Assembly: GCA_002391195.1 (NCBI GenBank)
Contig: DGRZ01000064.1
Location: forward strand, 1-19,818
Source: Fibrobacter sp. UBA4375
Lineage (GTDB): Bacteria > Fibrobacterota > Fibrobacteria > Fibrobacterales > Fibrobacteraceae
Direction of reading: 5' to 3'
Length of the DNA: 19,818 nucleotides
The notes below the pieces were generated by a model. It saw only the letters and a program-made list of their open reading frames with translations, was not told where the DNA came from and ran no database searches. Shown in pieces: positions 7,772 through 12,868 of this stretch. A program made the position numbers and the translations under genes. Numbering within the stretch: the stretch's first letter is position 1; each line of letters begins with the position of its first letter.

Positions 7772-7942
7772 AAAAAAGGCGTGGAATCGAGCATATTTGT
7801 TGCAACTGAGGCTCGGCAAAGCCAATCTATCAACAAGTACGAACGACCCACGCCCTAAATTACGAGCGTGAGCATTTGCCTTGTCCTGATAGATTTTGAA
7901 ATTTTGCCGATTTCAGTTGCAGATACAAGAGCAAAAACTCTT
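7772..7942 (-). ncRNA. Structured element, copy A (upstream of toxin operon)
   Basis: On the minus strand this forms a long interrupted hairpin: TGCAACTGA with TCAGTTGCA, TCGGCAAA with TTTGCCGA, ATCTATCA with TGATAGAT and ACAAG with CTTGT. It is capped by CTCACGCTC pairing with GGGCGTGGG. Downstream comes CGATTCCACGCC followed by TTTTTT. That tail is complementary to the GGCGTGGGTCG of the cap, so a competing terminator-like hairpin is possible. Copy B (10974-11137) has the same plan with different arm sequences, so the helices covary. In the cap, U-G pairs occur only if the minus strand is folded, which points to RNA (or single-stranded DNA) of that strand. An AAGAG/CTCTT pair sits at the 5' end. 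No described RNA family is recognised. Confidence 0.65.
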
Positions 7943-7947
7943 ATCGT

Positions 7948-7963
7948 GAGTATCGGAATACTC
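7948..7963. promoter_or_regulatory. Perfect palindrome next to a TTGACA box
   Basis: GAGTATCGGAATACTC has six-base arms around CGGA. On the minus strand it follows TTTGACA (7972-7966) by two bases, in the 60 bases between the restriction enzyme stop and structured element A. It could be an operator over a promoter for the element and toxin operon. The matching -10 is poor, so the promoter itself is uncertain. Confidence 0.35.
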
Positions 7964-8001
7964 TATGTCAAATAACAGTTCTTTTTGTTTTGGTAATCTC
8001 C

Positions 8002-10905
8002 TTATTCTTCCATCTTTACGCAATCCTGTGAAATGTATTTTTGCGGGTCTTTCACGGATTTGGGTAAGCCTGGTGGCGTAATTTCTTTGCCCGCCACTTC
8101 GCGATCGTGGCATTTCTTGTTTAGCTTCAAAATAAATTCCAGAATATCGTCTTCTGACGATATTCCGTAGGCCTCTCGCACGGCGTTATCAAGCTTCACT
8201 TGAATTTCACTTACTGGATTATTCGGTGTCGTTTCCATGGTCTTGTAAACATCGCGAAGGCAGAACTTGTTTTTCACCATGATTTCTTTGCGCTTTTGAC
8301 GCAACTCGACGGCGTATTTCGCAATTGCTGCGATTTGATTTTCGGTCGGTTTTTGTGGCCAGGGGAAAGAGTCAAATACAGTGTCTGATGTATAACGGGG
8401 ATCGCCCTTTAATGTTGAGCATCTTGCATTGAACCAAACCCAATGAACCCGCGAAGATAGTATGCCAAAAGAGTAGTCATCTTCTAAAGGAAACACCTGT
8501 AACGCGTCGTTTGGATGAATACTTGTAGAAATAAATTCAAATATGGGACGAGTGGTCACTCGAGAACAAACGATATAACGAGATATTGTCCCGAACATAT
8601 CTAACAGTTCTCCTCTAGGTCTAAACAATTTCCACCAGGTTTTCAGGGCACTTTCATGGTCGTGATTGACTTTTGCATTAGGATTCTTTTTTAAAATTTT
8701 TTCATTTTTGAGTTTCTCTTTATTCGCCTTTTCTTGCTTCTCAGGAAGGACTTCTTTTTCAATTATTTTATAGAGTTCCTTGTATTTCTGCGCCTCAAAA
8801 ATATCCTGTTTCCTAAAGTCTATGACATAGCGGTCCGGTTGTGAATTGTATGCAGTGACTAAACAATCGCCAATAAGGAACGGAAATAGGACATTCTTGT
8901 TTTGTTCTTCTTTCAATAACTTCTTTACCAGATTTAAATCTTTTATTAAGAATCCTTTATGACCGTGAGTCTGTCCTTGATAGCAAAAACCTTTTGCCTT
9001 ATTTGCTTTCAATGCAAAAGCTTCTTTGACATCACAAATTGATGTTAAAGCAGAAGTAATGTTGTCGGGATGCTCGTAGACAAACGGGGACTTCACAGAA
9101 TTTCCTTCTTGGAAGCTCAATGTTTTTTCTCCCGAATACTTTCCTTTCACCCAATTCGCTATGGATACGTATACTGCTGCTTCCCCAGACCAAACCTGCG
9201 TACTTACGGCATCCGTGATTACACCACCATTTGCAACGATATAATCCAAACCGCCTTCTCTTGAATAATTTTGACGAATGGTATTGGTTCCCACGAGGCC
9301 CGCACGCTGTCCGTTTTTCATCAATTCATGAGCCTTTCTAAACCAGTAAACGCAAAAATCAGCTCTACCGGGGACATCGGGAAAATGTTTACGGACACTA
9401 TCTACATAAGCAGCATCCATTTCAACCTTCATCTTATTCTTGCTTTGATACGGAGGATTGCCTATCACAACATCAAATTTCGGCCATGGTTCCAGCAAGG
9501 CATCTTGACAAAGGATGTTCTTATCCATATTGTCGAGCGGCAAACTTTCAACCCTGAATAAAGGGTTTGATTCCCAGTGGTCGTTCCATTTTTTCGCCCC
9601 AATCTCTTTTGCCAGCATCATCGTCACTTTAGAAAGCTCTGTGGCCATGGGCATAATGTCTATACCAAAGAACTGCTTTGTATTCAAAACACTGAACCGG
9701 TGATGCTCCATCACATTCTTGTTGGTGTTGGATTCCAATGAAAAATCCTGTAGTTTGTCCAATATCTTTAATTCAATATCTGCCAAAGCCAGATAAGAAA
9801 CAAACAAAAAGTTTCCGCAGCCACATGCCGGGTCAAGGACTTTGTATTTAGACAAATCAGTAAGCAACTGTTCCAATTTTGGGGCCGTATCCGCCTTTTC
9901 AATTTTTTCGTTCCAAGGGCGAATAATACACGGATTCACAATTTTCAAGATATCAATTTCATTAGTAAAATGGGCCCCGAATTCGTGACGTTCCTCAGAA
10001 TCCATTGTGCCTTCGAACATCGCTCCGAAAATAGAAGGGTTAACGTGGTTCCAGTCCACTTCGCAGGCATCAAGCAACAATTTGCAACAGTATTCGTCTA
10101 ACGATAAGGGCTCTACCTTGCTAAACAAGCCTCCGTTAAAATAGCGAACTCCTTTGTATTTTCCGCCGTCAGCCATATTCGGGTTCGCCATCTGACGGAA
10201 AAGATTTCCGAGTTCATCGTAAGTATCTTCTTTCTTGATGCAACAATTGCGGACTAAATTTGTGAACAGTCCTTCCGGAAGCAAGCCAAAATCTTCACTG
10301 AACATCGCCAAGATACACTGCATCAAGAACCGTTGGACTTTTTCAGGAGATTCCTTCTTTTCCATAACTTGGTATTTGAAGATTTCGCCGATTTTGTTGG
10401 CCGCTTTTTTAGAGATGTCCTTTACATTGCAGTTGAAAATAGGTTCTTTTCCATCGGAATACATGAAATTGAACGCCGCTTTTCGCTGCTCAAAATCTTT
10501 CAACTTGATACGGTCGACAAGGGACAATTCGTCGTATATGATGAATTCGTCAAAATTGCAAAGGATTGCGTATCTCGGCTTTTGTGCGCCCGGGCCGATG
10601 ACCTCTTGCGGTTTCATGTCGAGCCAATAGTTCTTCACCTGGTCAAAATGCTTGTCTAGGAACTTTTCTTTTCTCCCTTTCATTTCGATAAGGACGCCGG
10701 AATGCCCCTGCGGAGCAAATAGGCAATCGGCATATTTCGTAGATGCGTCGGAAGGCTTTATGCGGGCTTCGAAAAGGCCCCCGGCAGTAAACACGTCGTC
10801 ATAACCGAACACTTGAAAGAAGTGGTTCAAGAAAGTCTGTGCTTCCTGTTTTTCGTCGCCTTTTAGCGATTGTGCAAATGCGATAAATTTACCTGCATCG
10901 GTCAT
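8002..10905 (-). CDS. Type IIG restriction-modification enzyme, MmeI-like
   Basis: One polypeptide that both methylates adenine and cleaves DNA at a set distance from its recognition site, protecting against phage. Of its 967 residues, the N-terminal part carries a PD-(D/E)xK nuclease: D60 in KYADCLF and E74-x-K76 in VLIEMKGR. A helical spacer leads to GAHFTNEIDI (310-319), SAM-binding motif I DPACGCGNFL (358-367) and catalytic motif IV NPPY (483-486), the N6-adenine signature. The region beyond about residue 600 should hold the target recognition domain and the C-terminal helical domain. I chose the ATG at 10905 because AAGGA precedes it at normal distance. The ORF extends upstream only to a TTG with no ribosome site. 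It stands alone without separate R or S subunits. Base composition is more AT-rich than the flanks, which suggests transfer. Structured elements lie on both sides. Confidence 0.9.
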   Translation of the reverse strand: MTDAGKFIAFAQSLKGDEKQEAQTFLNHFFQVFGYDDVFTAGGLFEARIKPSDASTKYADCLFAPQGHSGVLIEMKGRKEKFLDKHFDQVKNYWLDMKPQEVIGPGAQKPRYAILCNFDEFIIYDELSLVDRIKLKDFEQRKAAFNFMYSDGKEPIFNCNVKDISKKAANKIGEIFKYQVMEKKESPEKVQRFLMQCILAMFSEDFGLLPEGLFTNLVRNCCIKKEDTYDELGNLFRQMANPNMADGGKYKGVRYFNGGLFSKVEPLSLDEYCCKLLLDACEVDWNHVNPSIFGAMFEGTMDSEERHEFGAHFTNEIDILKIVNPCIIRPWNEKIEKADTAPKLEQLLTDLSKYKVLDPACGCGNFLFVSYLALADIELKILDKLQDFSLESNTNKNVMEHHRFSVLNTKQFFGIDIMPMATELSKVTMMLAKEIGAKKWNDHWESNPLFRVESLPLDNMDKNILCQDALLEPWPKFDVVIGNPPYQSKNKMKVEMDAAYVDSVRKHFPDVPGRADFCVYWFRKAHELMKNGQRAGLVGTNTIRQNYSREGGLDYIVANGGVITDAVSTQVWSGEAAVYVSIANWVKGKYSGEKTLSFQEGNSVKSPFVYEHPDNITSALTSICDVKEAFALKANKAKGFCYQGQTHGHKGFLIKDLNLVKKLLKEEQNKNVLFPFLIGDCLVTAYNSQPDRYVIDFRKQDIFEAQKYKELYKIIEKEVLPEKQEKANKEKLKNEKILKKNPNAKVNHDHESALKTWWKLFRPRGELLDMFGTISRYIVCSRVTTRPIFEFISTSIHPNDALQVFPLEDDYSFGILSSRVHWVWFNARCSTLKGDPRYTSDTVFDSFPWPQKPTENQIAAIAKYAVELRQKRKEIMVKNKFCLRDVYKTMETTPNNPVSEIQVKLDNAVREAYGISSEDDILEFILKLNKKCHDREVAGKEITPPGLPKSVKDPQKYISQDCVKMEE

Positions 10906-10973
10906 AAAGAGTCCTTGCCAAGATTGGCGAGATTTTCTCCAACTCAAACAAGCGCTTATGACTTATGCCAAAT

Positions 10974-11137
10974 AAAAAAAGGCGTGGAGTCGTAGGCTTA
11001 CCGCTATCGAGGGCTACCACACCCTGTTGCATAATAAGCACAAACGACCCACGCCCCGATTGGGACGTGAGCGTTCGTCTTATCCTCATGCAACTTGAAA
11101 GTGGTAGTTTCGATAGCGAGAATAAGAGTCGAATCTC
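10974..11137 (-). ncRNA. Structured element, copy B (upstream of type IIG enzyme)
   Basis: This has the same architecture as copy A. Minus-strand helices are GCTATCGA with TCGATAGC, CTACCAC with GTGGTAG, GTTGCAT with ATGCAAC, ATAAG with CTTAT, ACGAACG with CGTTTGT, and the cap CTCACGTCCC with GGGGCGTGGG around an AATC loop. A single U is unpaired at the same place as in copy A. The 3' tail ACGACTCCACGCC plus seven T's (ending at 10974) can instead pair with GGCGTGGGTCGT of the cap. The middle helices share no sequence with copy A yet remain paired. The tail ends 68 bases before the restriction gene ATG. A possible upstream box, TATATTTC, lies at 11192-11185 on the minus strand. Confidence 0.65.
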
Positions 11138-11210
11138 AAAAATTCCGGTCGCTCCGAACCATTCGGTACGGGGCTATGTATCGTGAAATATAAATAAAAT
11201 ACGGACTATA

Positions 11211-11245
11211 GATTGCCACGGGTTCTATGAACTCTCGCAATGACG
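11211..11245. repeat. REP-like palindrome
   Basis: ATTGC at 11212 pairs with GCAAT at 11237, with an inner GGTTC/GAAC pair, followed by GACG. It is the GATTGCCACG...CGCAATGACG type of dispersed intergenic palindrome seen in many bacterial genomes. It probably marks an intergenic insertion-prone spot and has no gene. Confidence 0.55.
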
Positions 11246-11256
11246 TGTAAAAAAAG

Positions 11257-11283
11257 GAGATGCCCCGTCAAGCGGGGCATGAC
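11257..11283. repeat. REP-like palindrome of the ...GGGGATGAC type
   Basis: ATGCCCCG pairs with CGGGGCAT around TCAAG and is followed by GAC. It shares the flanking GAGAT/GATGAC pattern with palindromes inside the two long direct repeats and at 16176-16242, so all belong to one dispersed family. No T-run follows, so it is not a typical terminator. Confidence 0.6.
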
Positions 11284-11355
11284 AAAAAGGGGTGTTGCGA
11301 GGGAACACCGTGACCGAGCAACCTCCTGCGTAGCGAACCCATTTATCGAGGCGAG

Positions 11356-11446
11356 AGGGCATAGTTGCTAGGCAAAAAATCCGGAGGGTAGCGACGAACA
11401 AAGTGAAGTTGCGACTGACGGTCTTTTTTGCAGGCGACTGTGCCCT
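11356..11446 (+). repeat. Long imperfect inverted repeat, 28-base arms
   Basis: Arms at 11356-11383 and 11419-11446 pair almost throughout, with a 35-base loop. Starting from AGGGCA/TGCCCT the stem reaches through GCAAAAAA/TTTTTTGC. Several differences between arms are U-G pairs when the plus strand folds but A-C mismatches on the other strand, which favours a plus-strand RNA. The loop has GTAGCGAC and GTTGCGAC as near-direct repeats. No coding potential is seen. The function is unknown. Confidence 0.6.
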
Positions 11447-11465
11447 TGAGACTCGGATTATTTAA

Positions 11466-11620
11466 GGGGTATTAGGGGCTAAGCCCCTAGGAGAGGGGGT
11501 AGCGAAAACGGCAAGGAGATCCCCGCCGGAGCCTGCCCTGAGCCTGTCGAATGGGCGGGGATGACAAGATGGTGGCGGAGATGACGAGTCGTTGTAGCGA
11601 GGGGGAGGCTTCCCCCCTTG
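11466..11620. repeat. Long direct repeat, left copy (flanks the type III TA locus)
   Basis: 155 bases nearly identical to 12561-12691 except for about 24 extra bases in the middle. It contains three palindromes in order: AGGGGCT-A-AGCCCCT, a REP-like GATCCCCGCC...GGGCGGGGATGAC and GGGGGA...TCCCCC. The extra bases, around CCCTGAGCCTGTCGAA, are themselves a widespread palindromic repeat type and appear inserted in the loop of the second palindrome. No ORF was found. Confidence 0.85.
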
Positions 11621-11773
11621 TATTTCAAGTGTTTTTAGTCATTAATCATTGCTTAAAAAGTGATTAATCAGTTTCTCTTTTTTGCTTCAATGGCGAAATT
11701 TGTTTGAAATCGCCGTTTTCGTTATTGGCACGCTTTTTGCATCATATCGGGCGAAAGAGGATTGCGAAAGGTG
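11621..11773. other. Gene-free spacer before the type III TA promoter
   Basis: AT-rich and without an ORF. It has a perfect eight-base inverted repeat, ATTAATCA (11641-11648) with TGATTAAT (11661-11668), and a weaker GGCGA...TCGCC hairpin (11692-11714) followed by T-rich sequence that could terminate readthrough from the left. Either may be regulatory for the TA locus, but nothing is decisive. Confidence 0.4.
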
Positions 11774-11804
11774 TTGACTATGGCGAGATGTTTATGTATA
11801 TTTG
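11774..11804 (+). promoter_or_regulatory. Promoter of the toxI-toxN locus
   Basis: TTGACT (11774-11779) and TATATT (11797-11802) are 17 bases apart, close to an ideal housekeeping promoter. The second box is also TATATTTG, an exact TAnnTTTG match. The predicted start near 11809-11811 coincides with the first base of the antitoxin repeats, which supports both calls. Confidence 0.75.
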
Positions 11805-11810
11805 AAGTGA

Positions 11811-11918
11811 ACGGTTTCACGGGTTCCGTAAAAAATCCGTGTAATGACGGTTCTCAAACTCCCCGTAAAAGAGTGCCTAATGACGGTTTTCCAGGTTCCG
11901 TAAAAACCTGCTTAATTT
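11811..11918 (+). ncRNA. toxI: Type III antitoxin RNA: three 36-nt tandem repeats
   Basis: Repeats begin at 11811, 11847 and 11883, exactly 36 bases apart. Each starts ACGGTT, has CCGTAAAA in the middle and TAAT near the end, while the segments between vary. In every unit the variable segments pair: CACGGG/TCCGTG, ACTC/GAGT and CAGGTT/AACCTG. The constant ACGG can pair with CCGT in the loop. The order of the four strands is that of an H-type pseudoknot. Variable but paired stems inside a constant frame, directly before a terminator and a ToxN homologue, are the hallmark of ToxI antitoxins. In known systems ToxN cuts the repeat RNA into single units that then bind and inhibit the toxin. Confidence 0.9.
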
Positions 11919-11926
11919 CTTATTCC

Positions 11927-11964
11927 TAGATGTGATGAATTATTCATCACATCTATTTTTTTTT
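11927..11964 (+). terminator. Rho-independent terminator between toxI and toxN
   Basis: TAGATGTGATGAAT and its exact complement (11942-11955) form a 14-bp stem followed by nine T's. In known type III systems such a partial terminator keeps antitoxin RNA in large excess over toxin mRNA while letting some readthrough reach toxN. Confidence 0.93.
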
Positions 11965-11973
11965 GGAGGGAAA

Positions 11974-12522
11974 ATGCAGTGGTATCTGCTAGACAAGGCG
12001 TATCTTGATTATCTCAGAGAGTTTGACCCCTTTGTTCCTTCATTGGACGGTTATGGGGGTAAATTTAAGCCCTTCTTCGGTAAATTGTTTACGGTCAATC
12101 AGGTTGATTATTATGCCCCAATATCATCGGGTAAACAAAAACACATTGATTTCCAAGAAACGAACCTATTTTACAAGGTGTATTTACACAATGAAACCGA
12201 TGAGGAAAAGCGGAAAAAGAAACCGGCTGCAGTCATAGACTTGAAACACATAGTGCCTGTTCCCGTAGCCCAGGCTACGCCGCTAGATGTAACTTCGATT
12301 CTAAATAATGATGCCTACGGAAGTGCATCAGAAAAAAGTAAGTATCTCGTGTTATTGAGACAGGAACTTGCCTGGGTCAACAGGAACGAAGAAAGAATTG
12401 TTGAAAATGCAAGGATTTTAAGAGGCAAGTGCTTTGCTTCGGAGACTTTCCATGTCCATAAGAGATGTCTGAATTTGAAGCTTTTGGAAACTAAAGCCGA
12501 AGAGTTTGTCCAGAAAATTTGA
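11974..12522 (+). CDS. toxN: ToxN/AbiQ-family endoribonuclease toxin, type III TA
   Basis: A sequence-specific RNase that, when freed from its RNA antitoxin, cleaves cellular and phage transcripts. Known relatives act in abortive infection. The 182 residues are close to the about 170 of Pectobacterium ToxN. The start MQWYLLDKAYLDYLREFD parallels the ToxN opening (FYTISSKYIKYLKEFD). S51, S52 and K54 in APISSGK fit the conserved T/S-S-x-K active site. VIDLKHIVPVP and the C-terminal NLKLLETKAEEF also fit the family pattern. The ATG at 11974 follows GGAGGG. The ORF continues upstream to 11932, but that ATG lies inside the terminator stem. Transcription depends on readthrough from the toxI promoter. 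The whole locus lies between two long direct repeats. Confidence 0.9.
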   Translation: MQWYLLDKAYLDYLREFDPFVPSLDGYGGKFKPFFGKLFTVNQVDYYAPISSGKQKHIDFQETNLFYKVYLHNETDEEKRKKKPAAVIDLKHIVPVPVAQATPLDVTSILNNDAYGSASEKSKYLVLLRQELAWVNRNEERIVENARILRGKCFASETFHVHKRCLNLKLLETKAEEFVQKI

Positions 12523-12560
12523 CTCTACCCGAAGGTTTCGTACATGGCGTCCCGTTCGAC

Positions 12561-12691
12561 GGGGTATTGGGGGGTGACCCCCTAGGAGAGGGGGTAGCGG
12601 AAACGGCAAGGAGATCCCCGCCTGCGCGGGGATGACAAGATGGTGGCGGGGATGACGAGCCGTTGTAGCGAGGGGGAGACTTCCCCCTTTG
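12561..12691. repeat. Long direct repeat, right copy
   Basis: 131 bases matching 11466-11620. The first palindrome here is GGGGG-TGA-CCCCC instead of AGGGGCT-A-AGCCCCT, so it keeps its pairing despite sequence change. The second is GATCCCCGC-CTGC-GCGGGGATGAC and the third AGGGGGA-GACT-TCCCCCT. Between toxN and this repeat is a small CCCG-TTCGA-CGGG hairpin. The last one could terminate toxN transcripts. Confidence 0.85.
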
Positions 12692-12707
12692 CCATTTAAA
12701 AGCACCC

Positions 12708-12738
12708 TTGGGACTTTGTAAACTTTTTTCTATATTTG
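12708..12738 (+). promoter_or_regulatory. Candidate distal maeB promoter
   Basis: TTG (12708-12710), 20 bases, then TATATTTG (12731-12738) match the Bacteroidota-type arrangement. The leader to the maeB ATG would be about 125 bases. Confidence 0.5.
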
Positions 12739-12810
12739 CGTCCCTACGGAACGCATTTAGTACGGCTCGGCAATGCCAACACAAGTGTTAGCGCTGCACT
12801 CGCCTTTTAC

Positions 12811-12818
12811 TAAATTTG
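12811..12818 (+). promoter_or_regulatory. Candidate proximal maeB promoter box
   Basis: TAAATTTG matches TAnnTTTG. A transcript from here would have a leader of about 45 bases that still includes the hairpin at 12835-12858. The -33 region is weak. Confidence 0.4.
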
Positions 12819-12834
12819 GTCCCGAAAATTGAAG

Positions 12835-12858
12835 TTCCGCGGAGCTTATCCGGCGGAA
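12835..12858 (+). promoter_or_regulatory. Hairpin abutting the maeB ribosome binding site
   Basis: TTCCGC-GGA pairs with TCC-G-GCGGAA (one bulged G) around GCTTA. The stem ends where the AAGGAG ribosome site (12858-12863) begins, so folding could hinder or position ribosome binding on maeB mRNA. Confidence 0.45.
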
Positions 12859-12868
12859 AGGAGTCAAG

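Noticed and set aside
10906..10947. TTG start for the restriction enzyme
   Set aside because: The ATG at 10905 has AAGGA at good distance and starts a sensible MmeI-type N-terminus.
7772..11137. Integron attC sites around a gene cassette
   Set aside because: The covarying hairpins and cassette-like layout are reminiscent, but the RYYYAAC/GTTRRRY core pairs are not found, the conserved parts are the cap and tail, not the base, and no integrase is in the window. A related mechanism is not excluded.
10965..11186. 73-codon plus-strand ORF over structured element B
   Set aside because: It overlaps the hairpin arms, has no ribosome site and no counterpart in element A.
11811..11918. CRISPR array (36-base periodic repeats)
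   Set aside because: Repeat units are directly adjacent with no spacers, vary by paired substitutions, and there are no cas genes. A ToxN homologue follows, so type III antitoxin RNA is the better explanation.
11932..11973. Upstream ATG for the ToxN ORF
   Set aside because: It lies within the terminator stem and lacks a ribosome site. The ATG at 11974 gives the conserved family start.
5667..12868. tRNA gene or attachment site bounding the island
   Set aside because: No cloverleaf-like sequence and no matching direct repeats were seen at the outer borders. The only long repeats flank toxIN alone.
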